Source: Deltaproteobacteria bacterium RIFCSPHIGHO2_02_FULL_40_11 (lineage in GTDB: Bacteria; Bdellovibrionota; JACOXK01; 2-02-FULL-40-11). Taken from it: 27,143 nt of DNA. The stretch covers positions 1 through 27,143 of the forward strand of contig MGRI01000048.1 of the NCBI GenBank assembly GCA_001798105.1, in the 5' to 3' direction. Below, in pieces: positions 1 through 7,655 of this stretch; the first letter of the stretch is position 1, and every line of letters begins with the position of its first letter. The notes beneath the pieces were generated by a model. The model did not search any database. It saw only the letters and a program-made list of their open reading frames with translations, and was not told the origin of the DNA. A program made the translations under genes and the position numbers.

Positions 1-477
1 GCAGACCCCAGAAATCCTAAAAACCAAGATGTTGTCAATATGAAAATTAAATTTCGAGAATCGTTTCGGCCTTTTGCCCCAACTGTTTTGGAAGAAAAAG
101 TTTCAGACATTTTTGAATTGAAAGGGCAAAGCCCTTTTATGCTTTTGGTGGATCAAGTAAGATCGGACAAAAGAACCATTCCAGCCGTCACACATGTCGA
201 TGGCTCTGCGCGAATTCAAACTGTAAATCAAACGCAAAATGAAAGGTTTTATAAACTGATTCAAGCGTTTGATGAACTCACAGGATGTCCCGTTGTGATT
301 AATACTTCTTTTAATGTGCGAGGAGAGCCGATTGTATGCACCCCAGAAGATGCTTTTCGTTGCTTTATGCGTACAGATATGGATATTTTGGTGCTGGATG
401 AATTTTTACTGTATAAGAAAGAAATGCCAAAACACACACAAAATCAAAATTGGCTTCAAGAGTTTGAGCTGGATTAA
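1..477 (+). CDS. Carbamoyltransferase (NodU/CmcH family), C-terminal part
   Basis: The frame is open from base 1, so the gene begins upstream; only the last 158 residues are visible. Family enzymes transfer a carbamoyl group from carbamoyl phosphate to a sugar or natural-product hydroxyl in the cytoplasm. The first residues (ADPRNP, then IKFRESFRPFAP) and the later TSFNVRGEPIVCTPEDA stretch are hallmark C-terminal domain motifs of NodU-type carbamoyltransferases. The C-terminus ends in a hydrophilic tail. It is followed after 10 bases by a DUF5989-like peptide gene with a strong Shine-Dalgarno sequence, then by methyltransferase and dTDP-sugar genes, which points to decoration of a surface glycan. 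The family is secure; the substrate is unknown. Confidence 0.9.
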   Translation, partial: ADPRNPKNQDVVNMKIKFRESFRPFAPTVLEEKVSDIFELKGQSPFMLLVDQVRSDKRTIPAVTHVDGSARIQTVNQTQNERFYKLIQAFDELTGCPVVINTSFNVRGEPIVCTPEDAFRCFMRTDMDILVLDEFLLYKKEMPKHTQNQNWLQEFELD

Positions 478-487
478 AGGAGGATAG

Positions 488-664
488 ATGAAACTTTCAA
501 ACGCATTGGATAAATTTTCAATTCTAAAAGAATTTTGGATCTTTTTAAAAGAAAGAAAACTGTGGTGGATGACGCCCATTATTTTCGTGCTTCTGCTTTT
601 AGGCTTTCTGATTGTCTTTACGGAAGGTTCCGCGGTGGCGCCTTTTATTTATACGTTGTTTTAA
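488..664 (+). CDS. DUF5989-like small membrane protein (58 aa)
   Basis: A short gene with a strong AGGAGG six bases before ATG. The product begins MKLSNALDKFSILKEFW, followed by a basic-aromatic stretch (LKERKLWWM) and one hydrophobic helix at about residues 28-46, then GSAVAPFIYTLF at the end. This layout (FLKEFW, KLWW, single helix, GSAVAPFIY) matches the DUF5989 family, which in known genomes is typically encoded beside NodU-type carbamoyltransferases and SxtJ-like membrane proteins. Its position directly after the carbamoyltransferase and before a methyltransferase supports the call. The biochemical function is not established; an inner-membrane accessory role in carbamoylation or polysaccharide assembly is inference. 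Confidence 0.85.
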   Translation: MKLSNALDKFSILKEFWIFLKERKLWWMTPIIFVLLLLGFLIVFTEGSAVAPFIYTLF

Positions 665-675
665 GGGAGGAATAA

Positions 676-1641
676 ATGAGTGAGTATATCAGAGGGGGGC
701 TTCAAAAAAGTTCCTATGCTTCACATGAAGTCATGCAGTGGCCTTGTCCACTTTGCGAAAAAAGTGAGACAAAATTTATTGATCGAGAGCGTGAAAGCTT
801 AGAAATCTGTAAGTGTAAATCTTGTAATCTCATTCGTGTCAGTCCCAGAGTAAAAGAGCCTGAAAAAGTGTATTGGGGAGATGCGAGTCATTACGTGAAT
901 GAAAGTCGGCTCATTTTTGAAGGCAAAAAGAAACATCATCGCGATTCTACGTATGCACATGACTTAAATCTTCTTAAAAAAATAAAGCCTGAAGGAAAAT
1001 TTTTGGATGTGGGCTGTAATATGGGCTTTTTTTTAAAGAAGGCTGTTGAATATGGTTATGAAGGCTATGGCGTGGACCCTTCGGAATCTTTATCCAACAT
1101 TGCACGCGAAAAAAATGGGTTAAATGTCGAAACGGCTTTTTTAGAAAATTCCAGTTTTCAAAACAACTTTTTTGATATTGTTACCATGACAGATGTCTTT
1201 GAACACATCGTAAATCCCAAACAGATCTTAAGCAGAGTAAAAGAAATTTTAAAACCGGATGGCGTTGTTCTCATTAAAGTTCCCAATGCGCGTTTTAATT
1301 TATTAAAATGGTTTGTGATTCGTAAGCTTTTTAAAAAATCCAGTTACGATATTTTTGATTCTTATGAACATGTCGTGCATTATACAGATGAAACGTTATC
1401 AAAGGTACTTAAACAATGTGGTTTTCAAGTTTTAAAGATTTATGTAGCGCCCCCCATCCAACTTCCAAATTGGCACAAGTTTGTAGGGCACTATTATCAA
1501 TATGAAACCCCTTGGTATATGGATTTTAGAAAAAAATTGGGAAGAAATTTATGTTATGGGCTTTCAAAAATTGAAAAAGCTGTTTTTGGACGATGCGGAT
1601 ACTTTGCACCAAATATTGGGGTGATTGCGAAATCTCTCTAA
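676..1641 (+). CDS. Class I SAM-dependent methyltransferase with N-terminal zinc ribbon
   Basis: A 321-residue protein with GGGAGG before ATG. An N-terminal zinc-ribbon-like segment has CPLC (C24, C27) and CKCKSC (C45, C47, C50). The SAM-binding motif I FLDVGCNMG lies at about residues 109-117, followed by acidic motif II (YGVDPS) and a motif IV-like TMTDVFEH. The rest is a Methyltransf_23-type Rossmann domain with a basic, aromatic C-terminal extension. This architecture is common among methyltransferases in polysaccharide and sugar-nucleotide clusters, where a sugar hydroxyl or amino group is methylated. The neighbours (carbamoyltransferase, DUF5989, rml genes) fit that setting. The acceptor cannot be read from sequence. 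Confidence 0.88.
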   Translation: MSEYIRGGLQKSSYASHEVMQWPCPLCEKSETKFIDRERESLEICKCKSCNLIRVSPRVKEPEKVYWGDASHYVNESRLIFEGKKKHHRDSTYAHDLNLLKKIKPEGKFLDVGCNMGFFLKKAVEYGYEGYGVDPSESLSNIAREKNGLNVETAFLENSSFQNNFFDIVTMTDVFEHIVNPKQILSRVKEILKPDGVVLIKVPNARFNLLKWFVIRKLFKKSSYDIFDSYEHVVHYTDETLSKVLKQCGFQVLKIYVAPPIQLPNWHKFVGHYYQYETPWYMDFRKKLGRNLCYGLSKIEKAVFGRCGYFAPNIGVIAKSL

Positions 1642-1659
1642 ATAGGATAATCAAATTTT

Positions 1660-2724
1660 ATGAAAGGTTTAATTTTAAGCGGCGGTCATGGCACACGGCT
1701 TCGGCCCATTACGCATACCAGCGCCAAACAGCTGGTGCCCATTGTGAATAAACCTATTCTTTTTTATGGCATTGAGGCCTTAAAAGAAGCTGGCATTTAC
1801 GATATTGGGATTATTGTGGGTGACACCAAAGACGAAATTAAAAAAGCCGTGGGCGATGGTAGCCAGTGGGAAGTGAAGATTACCTATATTGAACAAGAAA
1901 AGCCTTTGGGTTTGGCCCATGCTGTTTTAACGGCAGAAAAGTTTATCGGAGATTCCCCTTTTATTATGTACCTGGGCGACAATGTCATTAAAGGGGGCGT
2001 TAAAGAATTTGTTCAAGAATTTAAACGGCAAACGCCCACAGCCCAAATTTTATTGGTCAAAGTTCCAAACCCAAGTCAGTTTGGCGTTGCAGAGCTCGAA
2101 AAAGATCGCGTCATTCGTTTGGTTGAAAAACCGAAAAATCCAAAAAGCGATTTGGCTTTGGTGGGAGTTTATTTATTTGATTCCAATATTTTTCGTGCGG
2201 CCAAAGCCATTGATTATTCACAAAGAGGCGAACTTGAAATTACAGATGCCATTCAATGGTTGGTCGATCAAAACTTAAATGTAAAATCGCATGTCATTAA
2301 AGGGTGGTGGAAAGACACAGGAAAACTGGAAGATCTTTTGGAAGCCAATCGGATGATGAGTGATGCCTTAGAAACAAAGATTGAAGGCAAGGTCGATGAA
2401 AAATCCAGCATTGAATTTAAAGTGGTAATTGGAAAAGGAGCGGTCGTTGAAAACAGTATTGTTCGTGGACCTGCAATTATTGGTGAGAATGTTACAATTC
2501 AAAATGCTTATATTGGGCCTTTTACGTCGATCAGTAACGGTTGTAAAATTGTTGAAAGCGAAATTGAACACAGCATTGTTTTAGAAGGCAGTACGATATC
2601 TAAGATTGGACATCGAATTTCAGATAGCTTGATTGGAAAAAATGTCGAAATTTTAGGGGAACAGCGCCGCATTAAAAACCATCAATTCATGGTGGGCGAC
2701 AATTCCAAAATAGAGCTCATATAA
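1660..2724 (+). CDS. rmlA: Glucose-1-phosphate thymidylyltransferase, long form
   Basis: RmlA makes dTDP-glucose from dTTP and glucose-1-phosphate, the first step of the dTDP-6-deoxysugar pathway. The N-terminal nucleotidyltransferase signature LSGGHGTRLRP is at residues 6-16 with the KQLVPIVNKP stretch behind it. At 354 residues it is the long form, with a C-terminal left-handed β-helix of hexapeptide-like repeats from about residue 250 (GKGAVVENS, GPAIIGENV, IGPFTS). The stop codon overlaps the ATG of rmlB by one base (TAATG-type junction), so the two are probably translationally coupled. The family call is strong. Long-form enzymes also occur in antibiotic-sugar pathways, so rhamnose as end product is not proven. 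Confidence 0.93.
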   Translation: MKGLILSGGHGTRLRPITHTSAKQLVPIVNKPILFYGIEALKEAGIYDIGIIVGDTKDEIKKAVGDGSQWEVKITYIEQEKPLGLAHAVLTAEKFIGDSPFIMYLGDNVIKGGVKEFVQEFKRQTPTAQILLVKVPNPSQFGVAELEKDRVIRLVEKPKNPKSDLALVGVYLFDSNIFRAAKAIDYSQRGELEITDAIQWLVDQNLNVKSHVIKGWWKDTGKLEDLLEANRMMSDALETKIEGKVDEKSSIEFKVVIGKGAVVENSIVRGPAIIGENVTIQNAYIGPFTSISNGCKIVESEIEHSIVLEGSTISKIGHRISDSLIGKNVEILGEQRRIKNHQFMVGDNSKIELI

Positions 2725-3716
2725 TGAATATTTTAGTGACAGGGGGGGCGGGATTTATTGGGTCTTGCTTTGTTCGAAACTTTTTTGAAAGAAATCCAAA
2801 TTCAAAATTGGTAAACCTAGATAAACTCACCTATGCGGGAAATCTCGATAATTTAAAGTCGATTGAAACACATTCAAACTATACTTTTATTTGCGGGGAT
2901 ATTTCGGATCGTGGTCTTGTAGCAGAACTTCTGAAAAAACATCAAATCGATACCATCCTTAATTTTGCAGCAGAAAGTCATGTAGATCGTTCCATTCAAG
3001 ATGCCGCGTCTTTTATTCAAACCAATATTACAGGCACCCATGTTTTATTGGAAGCAGCCAAAAAACATGGGGTTCATCGATTTTTACAAGTTTCAACAGA
3101 TGAAGTGTACGGTAGTTTAGGAGATACAGGGTATTTTACAGAAAAAACCCCGCTTTCGCCCAATAGTCCCTATGCCGCCAGCAAAGCTTCCGCGGATTTA
3201 CTCTGTAGAAGCTATTTTAAAACATTCGATCTACCCGTTTTAATTACACGGTGTAGCAATAATTTTGGACCGTATCAGTATCCAGAAAAACTCATTCCTT
3301 TATTTATTTTAAATGCGCTTCAAAATAAAACGCTTCCATTGTATGGCGACGGTCTTTATGTGAGAGATTGGATCCATGTTGAAGATCATGTGAATGCATT
3401 GTATTTGGTTTTAGAAAAAGGGCGTCCAGGAGACATTTACAATATTGGGGCTAGAAGTGAAAAAAAGAATGTCGATATTGCCAATCAAATCTTAAAAATT
3501 TTAAAGAAGCCCAAAGCGCTTTTACAATCCGTCACAGATCGTCTAGGGCATGACAGACGGTATGCCATCGATTCAACAAAAATTGAAAATACATTGGGTT
3601 GGAAACCCAAATATCATATTGATGATGAGTTGCCATCACTCATTGAATGGTATGAAACAAATGAAACATGGTGGAAAAAAATTCTACGACCGGTAGGTCT
3701 ACACAAACAGTCTTAG
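2724..3716 (+). CDS. rmlB: dTDP-glucose 4,6-dehydratase
   Basis: RmlB converts dTDP-glucose to dTDP-4-keto-6-deoxyglucose with bound NAD+. The protein (330 residues, normal length) has the Rossmann motif TGGAGFIGS at 6-14, the STDEVYG active-site segment near 124-130 and the YxxxK catalytic pair in YAASK near 150-154. It also has the NNFGPYQYPEKLIP and YVRDWIHVEDH stretches typical of RmlB. Its start overlaps the rmlA stop by one base. Its 3' end overlaps the start of rmlD by 49 bases, consistent with one tightly coupled operon. Confidence 0.95.
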   Translation: MNILVTGGAGFIGSCFVRNFFERNPNSKLVNLDKLTYAGNLDNLKSIETHSNYTFICGDISDRGLVAELLKKHQIDTILNFAAESHVDRSIQDAASFIQTNITGTHVLLEAAKKHGVHRFLQVSTDEVYGSLGDTGYFTEKTPLSPNSPYAASKASADLLCRSYFKTFDLPVLITRCSNNFGPYQYPEKLIPLFILNALQNKTLPLYGDGLYVRDWIHVEDHVNALYLVLEKGRPGDIYNIGARSEKKNVDIANQILKILKKPKALLQSVTDRLGHDRRYAIDSTKIENTLGWKPKYHIDDELPSLIEWYETNETWWKKILRPVGLHKQS

Positions 3717-4570
3717 TTCTGGGGGCAGGTGGGCTTTTAGGCGCCGAAGTGGTCCGCGTGTTCTTAGATGCCGGATTCCATGTAAAATCTGCGACCCACA
3801 AAGAACTCGATATTACCAAAGGGATGGATGTTGCCGTTTGGATTGAACATCTGCATCCTGCCTATGTCGTAAATTGTGCTGCACTTTCGAATGTAGACCA
3901 TTGTGAAACACATCCAGATGAAGCTTTTAACGTGAATGCCCAGGGGGTTAAAAATATTTGTCTTCCCTTAGATGAAAATGGGGGACGTTTGATCCATATT
4001 AGTACCGACTATGTCTTTGATGGCCAAAAAAACGAACCGTATGGGGAGTCGGATGCAGTTCATGCTTTAAGTCAGTATGCAAAAAGTAAATTAAAAGCAG
4101 AAGAATATATTCAAAGCATTTTGCCAGATAGTTTAACGGTGCGTGTGCAATGGTTGTATCATGAAGAGGGTGCGTCCTTTGCAAGCCAATTGGTGCGTGG
4201 CGTAACCACACAGAAAAACCTTGGACCCTATAAACTCATTCAAAACCGTGTGGGAAGCCCAACGCATGTTCAAGATGTTGCCCAGACACTTCTTCAATTG
4301 GTTCAAAAAGACGCCAAGGGTGTCATTCATGTCGCTTCTCAGGGGGCTTGCAATTGGGTAGAGTTTGGAAAAGCTATTTTTGAGCTCAACGGGATCGCTG
4401 TAACTTCTCAAAATATTCAAGCTGTATTGGAAGAAAATTTAAAACGTTCGGCTCCGAGGCCCCCCTATTCATCTTTAACATCAGAAAGACTTCAGCGTGA
4501 ATTTTCAATTGAAATGCCAAGGTGGCATGACAGTTTAGAAAGGGCCATTCTTAACCTGAAAAAAGAGTAA
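3668..4570 (+). CDS. rmlD: dTDP-4-dehydrorhamnose reductase
   Basis: RmlD reduces the 4-keto group of dTDP-4-dehydro-6-deoxysugar with NAD(P)H. The 300-residue product has GAGGLLG at 19-25, NCAALSNVDHCE, STDYVFDG and the YxxxK pair in YAKSK near 137-141, all in the RmlD order. The only in-frame starts ahead of the first β-strand are ATG at 3668 and GTG at 3671, so the 49-base overlap with rmlB is forced and gives about 14 extra N-terminal residues. No clear Shine-Dalgarno sequence is visible, as expected for coupling to rmlB translation. RmlC, the 3,5-epimerase that normally acts between RmlB and RmlD, is not in this window. Confidence 0.9.
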   Translation: MVEKNSTTGRSTQTVLVLGAGGLLGAEVVRVFLDAGFHVKSATHKELDITKGMDVAVWIEHLHPAYVVNCAALSNVDHCETHPDEAFNVNAQGVKNICLPLDENGGRLIHISTDYVFDGQKNEPYGESDAVHALSQYAKSKLKAEEYIQSILPDSLTVRVQWLYHEEGASFASQLVRGVTTQKNLGPYKLIQNRVGSPTHVQDVAQTLLQLVQKDAKGVIHVASQGACNWVEFGKAIFELNGIAVTSQNIQAVLEENLKRSAPRPPYSSLTSERLQREFSIEMPRWHDSLERAILNLKKE

Positions 4571-4644
4571 TGTCATCCCGGGCGAGCGTAGCGAGACCCG
4601 GGATCCAGAAAAACCAGATCCCCCGATCAAGTCGGGGGATGACA
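4571..4644. repeat. REP-like composite palindrome (two hairpins)
   Basis: Immediately after the rmlD stop lies a 74-nt element bounded by TGTCATCCC and its reverse complement GGGATGACA. Inside are two hairpins: TCCCGGGC with ACCCGGGA (loop GAGCGTAGCGAG-like), and ATCCCCCGA with TCGGGGGAT around TCAAG. The TGTCAT(T)CCC ... GGGAT core is typical of intergenic REP-type repeats. A related single-hairpin sequence is found inside the RNase P RNA (15395-15420). It may also help end rml transcription, but there is no T-run. Confidence 0.8.
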
Positions 4645-4658
4645 AATAAAAATAAATC

Positions 4659-4687
4659 TTGACAAATGGCAAGACTTTGAACATACT
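4659..4687 (+). promoter_or_regulatory. Probable σ70 promoter of rho
   Basis: A perfect -35 TTGACA (4659-4664) is followed after 17 bases by CATACT (4682-4687), a 4 of 6 match to the -10 consensus. The predicted transcription start is near 4694, leaving a leader of about 107 nt before rho. The start falls inside a tandem repeat of GGGCATCTTTC (4690-4700 and 4702-4712). Confidence 0.5.
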
Positions 4688-4800
4688 TTGGGCATCTTTC
4701 AGGGCATCTTTCCTAAGCATCCCTGATATCATCACAAATTAAACATGAAATTTAAGTTTCAAAACAAAATTTTTCAATCCTAAAACTACGAGGTAATATT

Positions 4801-6186
4801 ATGTCATCACCATCTAAACCCATTCGAAAGCCACAGCCTTCAAAGCCATCTTCCAATCCTACGCCAGAGCGAGAAGAGATGAACACTCCCCGAAGTCATG
4901 ACCCAAGACCCAGTGCCCCAGCGAATCGGGGCAGCGAACTGTCTTTGAATGAGCTGAAAGAAATGCGCATTACAGAGCTTGCGCAATTGGCCAAAAAATT
5001 CAATTTAGAGGGTGCCGCCAGTATGCGAAAATCGGAGCTTATTTTTTCTGTTTTAAAAGCGCATACGGAAAATGGTGGGGTTGTTTTTGCTGAAGGGGTT
5101 TTGGAAATTTTGCCCGATGGGTTTGGATTTTTAAGGGCCGAAGATTATAATTATTTACCAGGACCAGATGATATTTATGTTTCGCCTTCTCAGATTCGAA
5201 AGTTTCAACTCAAAACCGGAGATACGATTTCTGGGCATGTCAGACCTCCGAAAGATTCCGAAAGATATTTTGCACTTTTAAAAGTAGAATCTTTAAATTT
5301 TGAATCTCCAGATATGTCAAAAGATAAAATTTTATTCGATAATTTAACGCCGCTCTATCCACAAGATGTCGTTAACTTAGAATATGAACCCAAAAATTAT
5401 GCGACCAGGGTTGTAAATTTAATTTCGCCCATTGGAAAAGGACAGCGAGGTCTCATTGTGGCACCGCCCAGAACCGGAAAAACAGTTCTTCTTCAAAATA
5501 TTGCAAATGCCATTACGCATAATCATAAAGAAGTAAAACTGATGGTGCTTCTCATTGATGAACGTCCGGAAGAAGTGACCGACATGGAGCGTTCTGTCGA
5601 TGGGGAAGTGATTAGTTCCACATTTGATGAACCTGCCAGCCGTCACGTTCAAGTTGCTGAAATGGTCATTGAGAAAGCCAAAAGACTGGTTGAACACAAA
5701 CACGATGTCGTTATTTTACTAGATTCTATTACCCGATTGGCCAGAGCCTATAACCAAGTGGTTCCGCCGAGTGGAAAGATTCTGTCTGGGGGGGTTGATT
5801 CTAACGCACTGCATAAGCCCAAACGTTTTTTTGGGGCCGCTCGGAATATTGAAGGGGGCGGAAGCTTAACCATTATTGCAACAGCTTTGATCGATACCGG
5901 AAGCCGAATGGATGAAGTTATTTTTGAGGAATTTAAAGGCACAGGAAACATGGAGCTTCATTTGGACCGAAAACTGATGGAAAAACGTATTTTTCCATGT
6001 ATTGATATTAATAAATCTGGCACGCGAAAAGAAGAGCTTCTTTTAGAGCAAGAAATGTTGTCTCGTATTTGGATTTTAAGAAAAGTGCTTCAGCCGATGA
6101 ATACGGTAGATGCCATGGATTTCTTATTAGACAAACTGTCTGCCACCAAGACAAATAAAGACTTTATTCAGTCGATGAATACTTAA
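4801..6186 (+). CDS. rho: Transcription termination factor Rho
   Basis: Rho is the hexameric RNA helicase that ends transcription at Rho-dependent sites. The 461-residue protein has a Pro/Ser-rich, disordered N-terminal tail of about 45 residues, then a Rho N-domain helix region (LNELKEMRITELAQLAKKF). The cold-shock-like RNA-binding domain carries GVLEILPDGFGFLR, the F-G-F RNP-like motif. The ATPase core has Walker A APPRTGKT near 221-228 and Walker B VILLDSITRLARAYN near 303-317. Start: ATG with GAGG eight bases upstream. It has its own promoter-like sequence and a ~107-nt leader; rho is commonly autoregulated through its leader. Confidence 0.97.
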   Translation: MSSPSKPIRKPQPSKPSSNPTPEREEMNTPRSHDPRPSAPANRGSELSLNELKEMRITELAQLAKKFNLEGAASMRKSELIFSVLKAHTENGGVVFAEGVLEILPDGFGFLRAEDYNYLPGPDDIYVSPSQIRKFQLKTGDTISGHVRPPKDSERYFALLKVESLNFESPDMSKDKILFDNLTPLYPQDVVNLEYEPKNYATRVVNLISPIGKGQRGLIVAPPRTGKTVLLQNIANAITHNHKEVKLMVLLIDERPEEVTDMERSVDGEVISSTFDEPASRHVQVAEMVIEKAKRLVEHKHDVVILLDSITRLARAYNQVVPPSGKILSGGVDSNALHKPKRFFGAARNIEGGGSLTIIATALIDTGSRMDEVIFEEFKGTGNMELHLDRKLMEKRIFPCIDINKSGTRKEELLLEQEMLSRIWILRKVLQPMNTVDAMDFLLDKLSATKTNKDFIQSMNT

Positions 6187-6194
6187 AGTTTGGG

Positions 6195-6281
6195 AGATAG
6201 CCGCATAGAATTATCTTTCGAATGGGAGGATCTACACCGGGCGGAGTGGCCCATGAGAAAGATAATTCTATGCGGCTATCT
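6195..6281. repeat. Perfect 25-bp stem hairpin capped by a conserved 23-nt loop (copy 1)
   Basis: The arms 6195-6219 and 6257-6281 are perfect reverse complements. They are followed inward by GA opposite GA (6220-6221 and 6255-6256), then a 5-bp stem ATGGG/CCCAT (6222-6226 with 6250-6254), and a 23-nt loop at 6227-6249 beginning AGGATCTACACCGGGCGGAG. The loop recurs at 26314-26336 with a single change. No T-run follows, so it is not a standard intrinsic terminator. It could be an RNA structure in the rho 3' end or rpmE upstream region, or a copy of a palindromic genomic repeat. I do not recognise it as a known riboswitch. Confidence 0.85.
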
Positions 6282-6294
6282 TACGACTTTCAGC

Positions 6295-6324
6295 TTGCAG
6301 ACTGAATAAATCTTATGCTATACA
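6295..6324 (+). promoter_or_regulatory. Possible extended -10 promoter of rpmE
   Basis: TTGCAG (6295-6300), an 18-base spacer, then TGC-TATACA with the hexamer at 6319-6324, an extended -10 pattern. The start would be near 6331, only about six bases before the rpmE ATG. That agrees with the lack of a Shine-Dalgarno sequence and would make the mRNA nearly leaderless. Confidence 0.4.
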
Positions 6325-6336
6325 CATTTTAACTTT

Positions 6337-6546
6337 ATGAAAAAAGGCATACATCCAAAATACGAAAAAACACAAATTGTTTGTAACTGTGGCAATGTCA
6401 TTGAAACACGCGCCACCCAGGAAAACATTCGTGTTGAAATTTGTTCCACATGCCATCCTTTTTATACTGGAAAACAAAAACTTGTAGATTCTTCTGGGCG
6501 TATTGAACGCTTTAAGCAACGTTACGCCAAAACAAAAAAAGATTAG
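6337..6546 (+). CDS. rpmE: 50S ribosomal protein L31, zinc-binding form
   Basis: L31 bridges the large and small ribosomal subunits. The 69-residue protein begins MKKGIHPKYEKTQIVCNCGN, and the CxC (C16, C18) and CSTC (C37, C40) pairs identify the zinc-containing C+ type rather than the zinc-independent paralogue. The HPFYTGKQKLVDSSGRIERF stretch is diagnostic. Placement between rho and prfA is conserved in many bacteria. No Shine-Dalgarno sequence is visible before the ATG; a promoter-like sequence immediately upstream suggests a very short leader. Confidence 0.95.
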   Translation: MKKGIHPKYEKTQIVCNCGNVIETRATQENIRVEICSTCHPFYTGKQKLVDSSGRIERFKQRYAKTKKD

Positions 6547-6571
6547 CCACCTTTTTTGACATCCTAACCCT

Positions 6572-7654
6572 ATGGACCCGTCTTATCTTACAAAGCTAGA
6601 GAAGTTAAAAACGCGTTTTCAAGACATTGAAAAAGAATTGTTAGATCCTAAAATCGCCTCAAACCCAACAACTTCGAAGCAACTTATGAAAGAACGGGCG
6701 CAATACATTGAAACCATTGAGGCGTATGATGCCTATTTGAAAATCCTAGCCGATTTAGAATCCAATCAAGAAATTTTAAAGAGTGACGATGAAGAAATGC
6801 GGGCCCTGGCACAGGAAGAATTAGATGTGTTGGAACAAAAGAAAAAAGATCTCGAAGAAGAATTAACCGTTTTACTTTTGCCAAAAGATCCCTTGGATGA
6901 AAAAAACGTAATGCTTGAAATTCGTGCTGGGACCGGAGGAGACGAAGCCTCTCTTTTTGCGGCAGAACTTTTTCGAATGTATTCAAGATACGCGGAAATC
7001 AAAAGATGGAAGGTTGAAATTTTAAGTGGGTCTTCGACAGGTGTAAAAGGTTTAAAGGAAGTGATTGCGATGATTTCTGGTGACCGTGTGTATAGTCATT
7101 TGAAATTTGAAAGTGGTGTGCATCGTGTGCAGCGTGTTCCCAAAACAGAATCCCAAGGCAGAGTGCATACATCTGCAGTAACAGTTGCAGTTCTTCCGGA
7201 AGCAGATGAAGTCGAAGTTGAGCTTCTCCCACAAGATTTAAAGATTGATGTGTATCGTTCATCTGGCCCAGGGGGACAAAGCGTGAATACAACAGATTCG
7301 GCGGTTCGAATCACGCATATTCCTTCAGGCGTTGTGGTCAGTTGCCAAGATGAAAAATCGCAACATAAAAATAAAGCCAAAGCGCTTAAAATTTTAAGAT
7401 CCAGACTGTATGATTTTGAAATAAGAAAACAACAAGCAGAAAGATCACAAAGTCGAAAAAGTCAAATTGGTTCAGGCGATCGATCTGAAAAAATTCGAAC
7501 GTATAATTTTCCACAATCTCGCGTTACAGATCATCGCATTGGACTCACCCTTCATAGTTTAGATCAAGTGATGGGCGGCGATTTGGATTTAATGATCCCT
7601 AAGCTTCAGAGCTATTTTCAAAATCTTCAAATTCAAGAAGACACACAAAAATAA
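6572..7654 (+). CDS. prfA: Peptide chain release factor 1
   Basis: RF1 reads UAA and UAG stop codons and triggers peptide release. The 360-residue protein has normal length. It carries the catalytic GGQ at 234-236 within SSGPGGQSVNTTDSAV, and the tripeptide anticodon region in RVQRVPKTESQGR (PKT at 190-192; RF1 has PxT, RF2 has SPF). The N-terminal third is an α-helical, charged domain as in the family. The adjacent prmC, which methylates the GGQ glutamine, begins two bases after the stop, a classic pair. No Shine-Dalgarno sequence is obvious before the ATG. Confidence 0.97.
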   Translation: MDPSYLTKLEKLKTRFQDIEKELLDPKIASNPTTSKQLMKERAQYIETIEAYDAYLKILADLESNQEILKSDDEEMRALAQEELDVLEQKKKDLEEELTVLLLPKDPLDEKNVMLEIRAGTGGDEASLFAAELFRMYSRYAEIKRWKVEILSGSSTGVKGLKEVIAMISGDRVYSHLKFESGVHRVQRVPKTESQGRVHTSAVTVAVLPEADEVEVELLPQDLKIDVYRSSGPGGQSVNTTDSAVRITHIPSGVVVSCQDEKSQHKNKAKALKILRSRLYDFEIRKQQAERSQSRKSQIGSGDRSEKIRTYNFPQSRVTDHRIGLTLHSLDQVMGGDLDLMIPKLQSYFQNLQIQEDTQK

Positions 7655-7655
7655 C

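Noticed and set aside
6195..6281. Intrinsic terminator for rho
   Set aside because: The hairpin has no following T-run, and the loop is conserved elsewhere, so termination alone does not explain it.
6222..6305. 27-codon open frame starting in the hairpin loop of copy 1
   Set aside because: No Shine-Dalgarno sequence and its bases are fully explained by the inverted repeat.
7096..7380. Minus-strand open frames across prfA
   Set aside because: Shadow frames of a strongly conserved gene, without ribosome-binding sites.
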